Part shown: positions 25,622-34,612 of the stretch, piece by piece
Numbering within the stretch: the first letter of the stretch is position 1
Layout of the letters: each line of letters opens with the position of its first letter
Source of the DNA: Planococcus ruber
GTDB taxonomy: Bacteria > Bacillota > Bacilli > Bacillales_A > Planococcaceae
Length of the DNA: 64,000 nucleotides
Reading direction: 5' to 3'
Assembly (NCBI RefSeq): GCF_022819085.1
Contig: NZ_JALHAG010000013.1
Span: 23,548 to 87,547, forward strand
Notes under the pieces: generated by a model
Seen by the model: only the letters and a program-made list of their open reading frames with translations
The model's database searches: none
Told to the model about the DNA's origin: nothing
Translations under genes and position numbers: made by a program

Positions 25622-25638
25622 CCGCTTTGCCTCTTTTT
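25601..25638. terminator. Bidirectional terminator overlapping gene ends
   Basis: AGAGGCAAAGCG / CGCTTTGCCTCT stem, A-run left and T-run right. Covers the last codons of the TetR gene and touches the amidase stop. Confidence 0.88.
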
Positions 25639-27089
25639 CATGGTTTTTTTCGCCCGTTGACCGCTTGTTCAAATGCATAGGCATACTCAATCAATAGCGG
25701 TTCGGAAAATGCATTCCCTGTAAAGGCAACGCCGAAAGGTTCATTGTCATCTGTGAAGCTGAATGGAACAGTTATCGAAGGCGCTCCTGCAGCTGCCCCT
25801 ACATTGCAGCCAAAATCCTGCGGCAACAGCAGCGCATCTGCCCCTACTTCTTTTAAGGTTGCGCTGATTCCATTTTCAGCTGCAAGATAACGGTTGCGCT
25901 CCAATGCTTCCACATATTCGCGCTCCGTTAATTGGCCGCTCATGCTATTCGCTTGTTCGAGCAGATTCTGCCCGAACTTCAACATCGTTTCAGCATGCTG
26001 ATTGTGATAAGCAATCAGATCATCCATGGATCGAATCGGATTCTCCGGATTCGATTTCGCTAAATATGCGTTTAAATCGGCTTTAAACTCGTGAAGGAGA
26101 ACCGCAAACCCAAGATCGTCCTGGTCAGATCCTAAATCGATGGGATCGATGATTTCAGCTCCGCATTCCCGCAGCTTGTCCATCGCCTGTTCAAACAATT
26201 TCATTTGTTTAGCCGGAATCGCTTCTTCAAAAAGAGCGCGCGGCACGGCCAGTTTCACTCCTTTTAATCCATCTTCTTTATAATGGGCCGACCAGTCATA
26301 GCCTTCAAACTTCACAGCAAAAGCCGTAATGGCATCTTCCGGATCTTGCCCGATCAATGCAGCAAATACCGATACGGCATCTTCTACTGTCCGGCCGAAT
26401 GTGCCGGGAATATCCTGGGTATGGGAGAGCGGAATGATTCCGGTTCGGCTAATCAGGCCCATAGTCGGTTTAATGCCGGCTAAGCTGTTCTGGGCTGCCG
26501 GATTGATGATGGAACCTGAGGTTTCTGTTCCGATCGAAGCCGCTGCCAGGTTCATCGTGACAGCGGCAGCAGAGCCGGAACTGGAGCCGCCCACATCGAA
26601 AGGGCCGTACGGATTTTCCACTTGGCCGCCGCGCGAACTATAGCCGTTGGTCATTTTATCCGACATGAAATTGGCCCATTCGGTCATATTTGTTTTTCCT
26701 AAAATGACCGCTCCTGCTTCCCGCAATTTTTTCACGAGGAATGCATCTTTTAAGGCGTAATGATTTTTCATAGCCAGTGAGCCTGCGCTTGTATGCATCT
26801 TATCACCCGTATCCATATTGTCCTTGATCAGGAGCGGAATGCCATGCAAAGCCGAGCGTGCACCAGTTGTCCGCCGTTCGAAATCCAATGCCTGGGCAAT
26901 CTGGAGTGCATCCGGGTTTATTTCCAATATGGCGTTTGTATGAGAATCGCGGACTGAAATGTTTTCTTTATACATTAAAACGAGCTCTTCGGAAGTGACT
27001 TTTCCTTCCTCCAGCTCTTTTTGCATTTCAGCGAGCGTCATTTCGTCCAAGCGCTCGTGTCGGTAGGCTTCCAATTTTTTATCATGCAT
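25638..27089 (-). CDS. Amidase signature family hydrolase
   Basis: 483 residues of the amidase-signature family. Catalytic Lys is near 89 (LLIKDNMDTG), the Ser-rich cis-Ser motif GGSSSGSAAAV is near 167-177, and the nucleophile Ser is near 193 (GTETSGSIINPA). This group, unlike GatA, hydrolyses free amides or peptide C-terminal amides; substrate unknown. ATG 27089 has GGGAGG upstream, so the ORF start at 27134 is rejected. Compared with GatA at 36813-38282 in the same window it shares only the catalytic core. Monocistronic. Confidence 0.85.
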   Translation of the reverse strand: MHDKKLEAYRHERLDEMTLAEMQKELEEGKVTSEELVLMYKENISVRDSHTNAILEINPDALQIAQALDFERRTTGARSALHGIPLLIKDNMDTGDKMHTSAGSLAMKNHYALKDAFLVKKLREAGAVILGKTNMTEWANFMSDKMTNGYSSRGGQVENPYGPFDVGGSSSGSAAAVTMNLAAASIGTETSGSIINPAAQNSLAGIKPTMGLISRTGIIPLSHTQDIPGTFGRTVEDAVSVFAALIGQDPEDAITAFAVKFEGYDWSAHYKEDGLKGVKLAVPRALFEEAIPAKQMKLFEQAMDKLRECGAEIIDPIDLGSDQDDLGFAVLLHEFKADLNAYLAKSNPENPIRSMDDLIAYHNQHAETMLKFGQNLLEQANSMSGQLTEREYVEALERNRYLAAENGISATLKEVGADALLLPQDFGCNVGAAAGAPSITVPFSFTDDNEPFGVAFTGNAFSEPLLIEYAYAFEQAVNGRKKP

Positions 27090-27150
27090 CTGATTTCCTC
27101 CCATCCTTCCCCACATTGTCCAGCCGGTTGGCAAATGAAAAAAGCCGGAA

Positions 27151-27318
27151 TTAACCGACTTGATCTTTTTCTGTATATGTTTTCATCAGTTCATAAAGAG
27201 ATAATTCGTAAAGCTGCCTGCCGTTGATCTTGAACACGTTTTGAGCCACCAACTCTTCAATCACATTCGAACGTTTATCTTCAAATTTTGATTCAGGTAT
27301 TTGTTCCATGCTGTCCAT
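27151..27318 (-). CDS. Fur-regulated basic protein FbpA family member
   Basis: A 55-codon frame with AAGGAGAG 2-3 bases before ATG and the C-terminal pattern VFKINGRQLYELSLYELMKTY. This is the hallmark (lineage-specific prefix then GRQLYELSLxEL) of the small FbpA domain family of Bacillales. In B. subtilis FbpA assists the iron-sparing response with the FsrA small RNA. No clear Fur box could be found upstream. It lies between the amidase and dus genes, all on the minus strand. Confidence 0.7.
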   Translation of the reverse strand: MDSMEQIPESKFEDKRSNVIEELVAQNVFKINGRQLYELSLYELMKTYTEKDQVG

Positions 27319-27451
27319 TCTCTCCTTGTTTTGTCTTCTCTTTTCTTTACCCTTTATAGAAGAAAATTAAAACCTATAAGCAAGAGAATTTGTGACAACT
27401 TTTTACAATGCCGCCATATGTTTTATTCAGCCCTTTCGTTAGTTTCAAATA

Positions 27452-27494
27452 AGAAAAGCTACCCCGCTGGCGAGCCAGCGGAATAGCTTCTCTC
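27452..27494 (-). terminator. Terminator after dus
   Basis: Long stem AGAGAAGCTATTCCGCTGG with its complement around a 4-base loop (minus strand), followed by a weak T-run. Confidence 0.7.
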
Positions 27495-27511
27495 AGTTTA
27501 TTTAGCTGGAA

Positions 27512-28480
27512 TCATTCCACCGCCGAGAGCTCTGCCTGTTTCAGCAATTCCCGCACTTCGGCTGTCGATTTCGTGTTCATCAATTGGTTTCTCAGTTCTC
27601 CGGCTCCGCGGAAACCTTTGACGTAAATCTTGAAAAAGCGGTGAAGCCCCGACATCGATCGCGGCAGCTCTTCCAGATACTTGTCATGAAGGTCCAAATG
27701 CAGCTTCAATAAGCCAAGCAATTCTTCGCTGCCATGCTCTTTCGGCTCTTTTTCAAAAGCAAACGGATTTTTGAAAATCCCACGGCCGATCATAACCCCA
27801 TCCACTCCGTATTGTTCAACGAGCTTCAAACCGGTTTCGCGGTCGGGGATGTCTCCGTTGATCGTCAACAACGTATCCGGGGCAATTTCATCGCGCAGTT
27901 TCTTGATTTCCGGGATCAATTCCCAATGCGCATCCGCCTGGCTCATTTCTTTTCGCGTGCGCAAGTGGATGGAAAGGTTCGCAATATCTTGCTTGAATAC
28001 ATGCGTCAGCCAGTCGCGCCATTCTTCAAGCTCGGAGTAGCCAAGGCGCGTTTTTACGCTGACTGGCAGTCCTCCCGCTTTGGCTGCCTGGATAATTTCC
28101 GCCGCCGCTTCCGGGCGAAGGATCAGGCCGCTGCCTTTTCCTCTTGTGGCGACGTTCGGCACTGGGCATCCCATATTGATGTCGATGCCTTTGAATCCCA
28201 TTTCCGCCATGCCAATGCTCATTTGGCGGAAGAATTCCGGCTTGTCGCCCCAAATGTGGGCGACCATCGGCTGCTCGTCTTCCGTAAACAATAGGCGTCC
28301 ACGAACGCTTTTCATGCCTTCCGGATGGCAATAGCTTTCCGTATTCGTAAATTCCGTGAAAAACACATCCGGTCTGCCGGCGTGGCTGACGACGTGCCGA
28401 AACACGACATCCGTCACGTCTTCCATGGGTGCAAGTACAAAAAATGGACGCGGCAAGTCGCGCCAAAAATTAGTGGTCAT
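27512..28480 (-). CDS. dus: tRNA-dihydrouridine synthase
   Basis: 322 residues of the FMN-dependent Dus family, which reduces uridines in the tRNA D-loop. The motif [12 protein letters not shown] lies at the N-terminus, [19 protein letters not shown] near 105 (catalytic Cys in MGCP), and [12 protein letters not shown] near 230. The sequence is of the short third Bacillus type (YfjN) rather than the classical Dus1. ATG 28480 is preceded by AAAGGA at 12 bases; an ATG four codons earlier sits on top of that site. It is downstream of rlmD, so two RNA-modification genes neighbour each other. Confidence 0.87.
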   Translation of the reverse strand: MTTNFWRDLPRPFFVLAPMEDVTDVVFRHVVSHAGRPDVFFTEFTNTESYCHPEGMKSVRGRLLFTEDEQPMVAHIWGDKPEFFRQMSIGMAEMGFKGIDINMGCPVPNVATRGKGSGLILRPEAAAEIIQAAKAGGLPVSVKTRLGYSELEEWRDWLTHVFKQDIANLSIHLRTRKEMSQADAHWELIPEIKKLRDEIAPDTLLTINGDIPDRETGLKLVEQYGVDGVMIGRGIFKNPFAFEKEPKEHGSEELLGLLKLHLDLHDKYLEELPRSMSGLHRFFKIYVKGFRGAGELRNQLMNTKSTAEVRELLKQAELSAVE

Positions 28481-28521
28481 GATGAAGTTCATTCCTTTCG
28501 TTTTCTTATCTATTCAGAAGG

Positions 28522-28575
28522 AAAGCAGACGGCCTTGGAACATGCAGGCTTGCCTGTCCAACCGTCTGCTTTTTA
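28522..28575 (+). terminator. Hairpin between rlmD and dus
   Basis: AAAGCAGACGG / CCGTCTGCTTT stem with T-run on the plus-strand side; on the minus strand the following sequence is CTTTCCTT, a weaker terminator for rlmD. Confidence 0.5.
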
Positions 28576-28582
28576 TTTATTT

Positions 28583-29956
28583 TCATTCAGCGAGTTCAAG
28601 CCAGGCTACAGCTTCGCAATGCGTCGATTGCGGGAACATATCGACCGGCTGCACTTCTTTTGTGCGGTAGCCGCCGTCTTCCAAGATGCGCAAGTCGCGT
28701 GCGAGTGTTGCCGGATTGCACGAAACGTAGACTACACGCTGCGGCCGCTGCTTCAAAATCGTGCGGAGCAATTGCTCGTCGCAGCCTTTTCTCGGCGGGT
28801 CGACCATCAAGACATCAGCCGTGCGCCCTTCTTTATACCAGCGGGGAATCACTTGTTCAGCTGGGCCCGCTTCAAATAAGGTATTGGAAAAGCCGTTCAG
28901 TTCGGCATTCCGTTTGGCGTCTTCAATGGCTTGCGGCACAATTTCAACGCCCATGACAAATTTGGCCTGCTTGGCAAGGAACAAGGAAATTGTCCCGATG
29001 CCGCAATACGCATCGATTACGGTTTCATTCCCCGTTAAATTGGCGTATTGGAGTGCTTGTCCGTAAAGGACTTCGGTTTGTTCCGGATTGATCTGATAGA
29101 ACGAACGCGCGGAAATTTCAAATCGGACATCGCCGATACGGTCTTCAATCGCATCTTTGCCCCAAAGCGTCAAGGTTTCATCACCAAAAATGACATTTGT
29201 CTTTTCAGGATTGACGTTCTGGATGATTGACGTCACTTCCGGCACCAATGAACGGATCCGTTCAACCGCCTGATCCGCTTGTTTGAATTTCTTTTTCTTC
29301 GTCACAAGCACGACCATAATTTCGCCGGTTGCCCGCGCTTTACGGACCACCACATGGCGCAGCATGCCGCGATGCGTCGCTTCTTCGTAAGGCTCAATGC
29401 CCATTTCATGCAAGCTCTTTTTCAATCCGTTCATGATCGCATCCGCTTCCGGTGTCTGGATGAGGCAAATATCCGTATCTGCTATATCATGCGACCGCGT
29501 CCGGTAAAATCCGGCTACCACTCGGCCGTTATCGGTGCCGAACGGAATTTGTGATTTATTGCGGTAGCGCCACGGATCTTCCATGCCCTTCACTGGATGC
29601 ACCGGCACGTCCGGCAGTTTGCCGATGCGGGTAATGGCGTCGTGCACCAATTTCTGTTTGAATGTCATCTGGCCTTCATAGGAAAGATGCTGGATTTGGC
29701 AGCCGCCGCACGTATCGAATACGGGGCAAGGTGCCGTCACCCGGAAAGGTGAAGCCTGTTCTATTTGGATCAATTTGGCAAAGCCATAGGATTTTAAGGT
29801 TTTCAAAACATGGACCTGGACGTCTTCTCCGGGCAACGCGCCTTGGATGAAAAGCGGATAGCCTTCCACTTTGGCTACGCCTGCTCCGTCATGCGTCAAA
29901 TCTTCGACATGGACAGACAGCCGATCATTTTTTTGTACTGGTTTCAAAGTGTTCAC
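28583..29956 (-). CDS. rlmD: 23S rRNA (uracil-C5)-methyltransferase
   Basis: 457 residues of the TrmA/RlmCD family. Residues 1-60 form a TRAM RNA-binding domain. An iron-sulphur cluster motif follows near 77-86 (CPVFDTCGGC). The SAM domain has DAYCGIGTISLFLA near 315, DPPRKGC near 373, and the catalytic Cys in YVSCNPATLARD near 400. It methylates U1939 (and in Gram-positives also U747) of 23S rRNA. GTG 29956 is used here; TTG three codons later has better spacing to GGAG, so the exact start is uncertain. B. subtilis places the same gene beside dgkB. Confidence 0.9.
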   Translation of the reverse strand: MNTLKPVQKNDRLSVHVEDLTHDGAGVAKVEGYPLFIQGALPGEDVQVHVLKTLKSYGFAKLIQIEQASPFRVTAPCPVFDTCGGCQIQHLSYEGQMTFKQKLVHDAITRIGKLPDVPVHPVKGMEDPWRYRNKSQIPFGTDNGRVVAGFYRTRSHDIADTDICLIQTPEADAIMNGLKKSLHEMGIEPYEEATHRGMLRHVVVRKARATGEIMVVLVTKKKKFKQADQAVERIRSLVPEVTSIIQNVNPEKTNVIFGDETLTLWGKDAIEDRIGDVRFEISARSFYQINPEQTEVLYGQALQYANLTGNETVIDAYCGIGTISLFLAKQAKFVMGVEIVPQAIEDAKRNAELNGFSNTLFEAGPAEQVIPRWYKEGRTADVLMVDPPRKGCDEQLLRTILKQRPQRVVYVSCNPATLARDLRILEDGGYRTKEVQPVDMFPQSTHCEAVAWLELAE

Positions 29957-29983
29957 TCCATTTCACATTGCTTTATCATACAA

Positions 29984-30014
29984 TAAAAAAACGCGGCAGG
30001 CAAAACCTGCGCGC
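29984..30014 (-). terminator. Terminator of the cydABS operon
   Basis: CGCGCAGG / CCTGCCGCG stem then TTTTTTT on the minus strand, about 55 bp after the cydS stop. Confidence 0.8.
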
Positions 30015-30066
30015 GCTTCTCGCTGCCAAATCACAGGCAGCTCGTTCAACTTCTTCTATCGAAGTT

Positions 30067-30180
30067 TTATTTTTGTTCGTCTTTCGTCACCGCTCCGTCT
30101 TTCAGGGAAATCCAGAAACCGGCGACAATGGACGCAATCAGTACAATGAATGGTGCATAAAATATTAAGAAATCCTGCAT
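30067..30180 (-). CDS. cydS: Cytochrome bd oxidase small subunit CydS
   Basis: A 37-codon frame with one membrane helix (FLIFYAPFIVLIASIVAGFW) and a short charged tail. It begins 15 bases after the cydB stop, with AAGGAGG before the ATG. Position, length and the opening MQDFLIFYAP match CydS described from the Geobacillus bd oxidase, where it binds beside CydA and stabilises the haem environment. Too short for routine gene calling. Co-transcribed with cydA and cydB. Confidence 0.88.
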   Translation of the reverse strand: MQDFLIFYAPFIVLIASIVAGFWISLKDGAVTKDEQK

Positions 30181-30194
30181 ATCAGTTTCCTCCT

Positions 30195-31229
30195 TTATAC
30201 ATGATAATCCGATTTTCCTTTAACGTAGTCTTTGTCGAATAGGAACAGGCGGAACAAGAGATACAAGGAAGGCAGCAAGAGCCCAAGCCCGGCAATGAAT
30301 GCCACAATCAAGGCAATCGCCATCGTTTCGTTTGTGAAACTGTCATAAATCGTCAAGTACGGATACAGCAAATACGGGAAATGGGACAATCCGTAAGCGA
30401 AAAATGCGGTAAAGAACTGTCCGACCAAAAGAATAAATGCCAAACCGTAATTTCTTCTCTTCCAGATCAAGTAAACCGTTCCGACGAACAAAAGGAACGA
30501 AATCGCGAATACCCACCAAAGATCGAGCAAGTTCTCGTAATGTTCCGGACTGTGGCCGCGCAGCTCGTAAATGATGCCGGTTGCTGTAATAATCGCAGGC
30601 CCTGCCCAGATCAACGCGTATTTCCGCATGAGGTCCGTCGCTTTCACATCTCCTGCTTTATTGGCGTACCAAGTCAGGAAGACAGCTGAAATATAAAGCA
30701 CGGCCGCAATGCTTAGAACGACGATGCTCCACATGAGCGGACTTGTAAACAATGCCCAATAATCCAGGTGCGGGTTTCCATCCACCATGTTGATGAATCC
30801 GCCTTCCGATATGGCGAGCACCGGTGAAAGCGCAGCCGGCAGCAATAATCCGGAAAGGCCATACATATAGATATAGCCTCTATGATTGATTTTCGCCCCG
30901 TAAGTCGCAAAGGCATAATATGAACCGCGGATCGCGAGCAGGATGAGCGCAATGCTCGCCGGCACGAGCAAAGTGGTGCCGTAGTAAAATGCCGTTTGCG
31001 GGAAAAACCCGATGATGCCGACAAAGAAGAAAACGAAGAAAACGTTCGTCACTTCCCATACCGGCGATAAATAACGCTGGATAATATTCGTCAAAATGTG
31101 CTGCTTGTTCGTAAAGGCGCTATAAGCGTTAAAGAAACCGGCGCCGAAATCAATCGACGCCACAATGACGTACAAGAACAGAAACAGCCAGAGAACTGAA
31201 ATACCGATAACTTCTAACGTTAACGTCAT
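30195..31229 (-). CDS. cydB: Cytochrome bd oxidase subunit II
   Basis: 344 residues, nine membrane helices expected. The N-terminal stretch YVIVASIDFGAGFF and RGSYYAFATYG near 100 are conserved in CydB. It pairs with CydA to form the membrane quinol:O2 oxidoreductase. The ATG overlaps the cydA stop codon (ATGA), and the cydS gene follows after 15 bp, so the three are one operon. Gram-positive CydB carries no haem; nothing unusual seen. Confidence 0.93.
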   Translation of the reverse strand: MTLTLEVIGISVLWLFLFLYVIVASIDFGAGFFNAYSAFTNKQHILTNIIQRYLSPVWEVTNVFFVFFFVGIIGFFPQTAFYYGTTLLVPASIALILLAIRGSYYAFATYGAKINHRGYIYMYGLSGLLLPAALSPVLAISEGGFINMVDGNPHLDYWALFTSPLMWSIVVLSIAAVLYISAVFLTWYANKAGDVKATDLMRKYALIWAGPAIITATGIIYELRGHSPEHYENLLDLWWVFAISFLLFVGTVYLIWKRRNYGLAFILLVGQFFTAFFAYGLSHFPYLLYPYLTIYDSFTNETMAIALIVAFIAGLGLLLPSLYLLFRLFLFDKDYVKGKSDYHV

Positions 31230-32572
31230 TCTTTTTCACCGCCCTTTTGAGCTTCACGAGCTGCCAATTCTTTTTCAATCGGATTGCGCTTATACATACG
31301 GAGCAGAACGACAATCGTGCCGATGCCGAGGATAAAGTACAAGCCGGCAAACAAGATGATCATCAGATCGACTTGGCCGCTCGTCGTCGCTGCTTCTTCA
31401 ACGGTCATATAGCCCCGCAAAATCCATGGCTGCCGTCCGACTTCGGTGAACCACCAGCCGGCTTCAATCGCAACCAATGCAAGCGGCCCGCTGATCAAGG
31501 TCAGCCAGAGGAACCATTTCTGTTTGACGAATTTCCATCCCCGCCACGAAGCGGCAACATACACAAAGGCGATAAATGCAAGCCACATGCCGATGGACAC
31601 CATGATATCAAATAGATAATGGATCCAAAGCGGCGGCACTTCATCTTCCGGGAACTCATTCAATCCGGTGACTTCAGCATTCGGCAGACTGTGTGCCAGG
31701 ATGCTGAGCGCGTAAGGAATGCGAATCGCATACTTCGGTTCTTCACCGTCCAATACCCCGAATAAGACCAAATCTGCGCCTTCTTCGGTTTCAAAATGCC
31801 ATTCAGCGGCCGCCAATTTTTCCGGCTGGTATTCGGCCAAATATTTACCGGAGAAATCTCCGATGATGGCTGTTGCGATTGCAAAAACCAATCCGAGCTT
31901 CATCGTCAAATGCAACGCTTTTTTATGATAGATGTGTGTTGAACCCCGGATGATCCGAAGCGCTGCAATCGATGCCAGCAAGAACGCACACGTCAAGAAC
32001 GCCGTCGCCACAACGTGCGCCACTTTCGTCGGCATGGCCGGGTTGAAAATCGCCAAGAACGGGCTGACGTTGACCAATTCGCCATTCAATACTTCAAAAC
32101 CTTGCGGCGAATTCATGAACGCATTGACGATGGTGATGAAAACAGAGGAAGCCGCTGCTCCAAGAGCTACCGGAATCAGCAGCAGCAAATGTTTGCGCTG
32201 ATCTTCGAAGCGGTCCCATGTGTAAAGATAAATTCCAAGGAAAATCGCTTCAAAGAAGAAAGCGAAAACTTCCATGAATAATGGCAATGCAATGACATTC
32301 CCTGCCACTTGCATAAAGTTCGGCCAAAGGAGCGATAATTGCAGCCCGATGGCCGTACCCGTCACAACTCCGACCGCGACGGTGATGACAAATCCACGCG
32401 CCCAGCGGCGAGCCAACAGGATATAATGGTCGTCATTTTTCTTAATGCCGACCCACTGCGCAATCATGATCATCAGCGGAACGCCGACGCCGATTGTCGC
32501 ATAAATAATATGGAAAGAAAGCGTTAATAACGTTAAGATCCGACTCAGTAAAGCAGTATCTTCTAATACCAT
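31226..32572 (-). CDS. cydA: Cytochrome bd oxidase subunit I
   Basis: 448 residues, the short-Q-loop form of Firmicutes. The haem-binding His near 20 (LSFHIIYATIG), the conserved Glu of FMEVFAFFFEAIFLGIYL near 100, and the motif GWWFTEVGRQPWIL near 380 are present. It oxidises menaquinol and reduces O2 at low oxygen without proton pumping. ATG 32572 has GGAG upstream. It leads the cydA-cydB-cydS operon. A divergent 216-bp region separates it from the Nudix gene; TTGTCACAA at about 32707 resembles half a Rex site, but I would not call an operator. Confidence 0.94.
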   Translation of the reverse strand: MVLEDTALLSRILTLLTLSFHIIYATIGVGVPLMIMIAQWVGIKKNDDHYILLARRWARGFVITVAVGVVTGTAIGLQLSLLWPNFMQVAGNVIALPLFMEVFAFFFEAIFLGIYLYTWDRFEDQRKHLLLLIPVALGAAASSVFITIVNAFMNSPQGFEVLNGELVNVSPFLAIFNPAMPTKVAHVVATAFLTCAFLLASIAALRIIRGSTHIYHKKALHLTMKLGLVFAIATAIIGDFSGKYLAEYQPEKLAAAEWHFETEEGADLVLFGVLDGEEPKYAIRIPYALSILAHSLPNAEVTGLNEFPEDEVPPLWIHYLFDIMVSIGMWLAFIAFVYVAASWRGWKFVKQKWFLWLTLISGPLALVAIEAGWWFTEVGRQPWILRGYMTVEEAATTSGQVDLMIILFAGLYFILGIGTIVVLLRMYKRNPIEKELAAREAQKGGEKE

Positions 32573-32788
32573 TTACGTTTTCTCCTTTCAAAATCACCCT
32601 GTACTCCCGTTACCCTTTTATACCCCTATTGTACCCTACTCTCCTACTCTTCTCTTTCTTCAACCATCTGAAACCTCGACTTTTTCCCGCAGCTATGAAT
32701 AACTTGTGACAAAAGAGGGTATGTATAGATTGTAAAATTTCTAAATTTTTAGTATTCTAATTAGAATAAAAAAAAAGGGTGAAGCATC

Positions 32789-33217
32789 ATGGAAACTAGA
32801 CGAAAAGTATTTGCTTACATTACGAGAGGACCAGAAGAGAAACGGGAATTATTAGTATTTGAACATAAAGGTGAGCCGGAAGCAGGACTCCAGGTTCCAG
32901 GGGGCACCATTGAAGAAGATGAAATGCTGATTGATGCGCTTTACCGGGAAGTGCTGGAAGAAACCGGTTTGCCGCGTGTCGTATTGGAGTTTGTCGGGAA
33001 AGTGCACAAATACAATTATTACCCAGACCACAAAGATAAAGTGTATGAGCGCAACATCTTTCACTTTGAATATACCGGGGAACCGGTCGACTCATGGGAG
33101 CATGTAGTGGTCAGCGATGGACAAGACAATGGCCGGACGTTCCAGTTCCATTGGGAACCGGTTGACCATCTGCCAAAACTGGCGGCAGAGCAGGATCAAG
33201 CGATCGAATTGCTGTAA
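32789..33217 (+). CDS. Nudix hydrolase
   Basis: 142 residues with a complete Nudix box at about 39-61: GGTIEEDEMLIDALYREVLE followed by ETGL. This binds Mg2+ and splits nucleoside diphosphates linked to another group. Substrate not predictable. AAAGGGTG lies 6 bases before the ATG. Monocistronic, divergent from cydA, followed by a strong terminator and then by intergenic repeats. Confidence 0.88.
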   Translation: METRRKVFAYITRGPEEKRELLVFEHKGEPEAGLQVPGGTIEEDEMLIDALYREVLEETGLPRVVLEFVGKVHKYNYYPDHKDKVYERNIFHFEYTGEPVDSWEHVVVSDGQDNGRTFQFHWEPVDHLPKLAAEQDQAIELL

Positions 33218-33246
33218 CCGCATTAGCTATTTTCTTATGGATTTTC

Positions 33247-33290
33247 ATTTTAAAAAGCGCATGGATTTTCATCCATGCGCTTTTGCTTTT
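33247..33290 (+). terminator. Terminator after the Nudix gene
   Basis: AAAAAGCGCATGGAT / ATCCATGCGCTTTT stem with a short loop and following T-run. Confidence 0.85.
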
Positions 33291-33306
33291 TTTATTGTCA
33301 TGTTTT

Positions 33307-33569
33307 CCGCTTTTCCTTATTGTCCAGACTCCAGCGCCTAGCCCCTCGGGTCATAAGCCAGACCAGCTGTGCGGCAAAGAGTGCCGCTTCGCTGATCCGT
33401 CTTATGCCCGTCGGAGCTGGATAGGCGCTTCCGCTTTTCCTTATTGTCCAGACTCCAGCGCCTAGCTCCTCGGGTCATAAGCCAGACCAGCTGTGCGGCA
33501 AAGAACACCGCTTCGCTGTTCCGTCTTATGCCCGTCGGAGCTGGATAGGCGCTTCCGCTTTTCCTTATT
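33307..33569 (-). repeat. Intergenic palindromic repeat, locus B (two tandem units plus a stub)
   Basis: Two units of exactly 124 bp (33307-33430 and 33431-33554), almost identical, followed by a 15-bp stub. Read on the minus strand each begins GAAAAGCGGAAGCGCCTATC and folds with AGCGCCT/AGGCGCT, AGCTCC/GGAGCT (GGGGCT in one unit), and GCATAAG/CTTATG. The stub overlaps the 3' end of dgkB and supplies its stop codon. Confidence 0.88.
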
Positions 33570-34476
33570 TTCGGTCTTTTTCACTGATTGAATCAATCGG
33601 CACCATGACTTCAATATGCTGCGCCAAGTTTTCAAAAGTAGCCGGCAATAAGCCGCCGTATTCCCCGTCTAAGTTCAACAGCACCCGTTCATCTGAAGTT
33701 ACGGCAATCTTGCTCGCTTTTGCATAAATGACATGCGGATCGGATAAATGCTCGCCGCGCAGTGCCAATGTCGCCAACCGAATAAATTCCGCCATATTCA
33801 CTTCTTTCAAAATCAATAACGTGAATTTGCCGTCGTTGATGCTGGCATCCGGCGCCAATTTTTCAAAACCGCCGACTGAGTTGGTCAAACCGATCAAGAA
33901 CATCATCGCCTGGTCTTCAAAAACGTTGCCGTCATATTCGATTCGGACACGGGAAGAACGGATGGATGGCAGCATTTCAATCCCTTTTAAATAATACGCC
34001 ATCTGGCCGAGCACCGTTTTCAATTTGCTTGGGACTTCGTAGGTCAATTCCGTCAGCCTTCCGCCTCCGGCAATATTGATAAAATGACGGTCTCCCATCA
34101 GCCCGACATCCACCGGGATCGAGTCTCCCTGCAAAATGATATCGACTGCTTTATTGATATCTCTCGGAATATGGACAGCTCGGGCAAAATCATTCGTCGT
34201 CCCCATCGGGATCAAGCCGATTTTCGGACGGTTCTCAAATGTCGAGACACCGGAAACCACTTCGTTTAAAGTGCCGTCTCCGCCTACTGCGACAATCAAA
34301 TCATAATTCCGTTCAACTGCGAGAGAAGCGGCTTTGGCGGCATCCCCTTCTCCTGTTGTAGCATGGCAGGACGTTTCATAGCCTGCCTGCTCCATTTTTT
34401 CGAGCACTTCAGGCAAGTGTTTTCGGAATAATTCTCTCCCGGAAGTTGGATTGTAAATAATTCGTGCACGTTTCAT
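33565..34476 (-). CDS. dgkB: Diacylglycerol kinase DgkB
   Basis: 303 residues of the YegS/DgkB lipid kinase family, which phosphorylates diacylglycerol from lipoteichoic acid synthesis back to phosphatidic acid. The N-terminal RARIIYNPTSGRELF and the nucleotide loop VGGDGTLNEVVSG near 63-75 are diagnostic, and the whole sequence aligns closely with B. subtilis DgkB (YerQ). ATG 34476 has GAAAGG upstream; the frame continues 11 codons further but starts there are poor. The TAA stop lies in a stub of the locus B repeat, so the last residues (SEKDRK) are set by the repeat junction. Confidence 0.92.
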   Translation of the reverse strand: MKRARIIYNPTSGRELFRKHLPEVLEKMEQAGYETSCHATTGEGDAAKAASLAVERNYDLIVAVGGDGTLNEVVSGVSTFENRPKIGLIPMGTTNDFARAVHIPRDINKAVDIILQGDSIPVDVGLMGDRHFINIAGGGRLTELTYEVPSKLKTVLGQMAYYLKGIEMLPSIRSSRVRIEYDGNVFEDQAMMFLIGLTNSVGGFEKLAPDASINDGKFTLLILKEVNMAEFIRLATLALRGEHLSDPHVIYAKASKIAVTSDERVLLNLDGEYGGLLPATFENLAQHIEVMVPIDSISEKDRK

Positions 34477-34612
34477 ACGATTCAGCCTTTCTCGACGTTC
34501 TGCGTTCAATATAAAATAAGACCAGTTTCGGACAAAAGAAGTTCCCTTTAAAACAGAAGATAAATTCCAAGAAAAAAACCGACATCGCGCCGGCCTCTCC
34601 TTCTTTCAACTA

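Noticed and set aside
32700..32720. Rex operator before cydA
   Set aside because: Only one half (TTGTCACAA) resembles the site; the other half does not match well enough to call.
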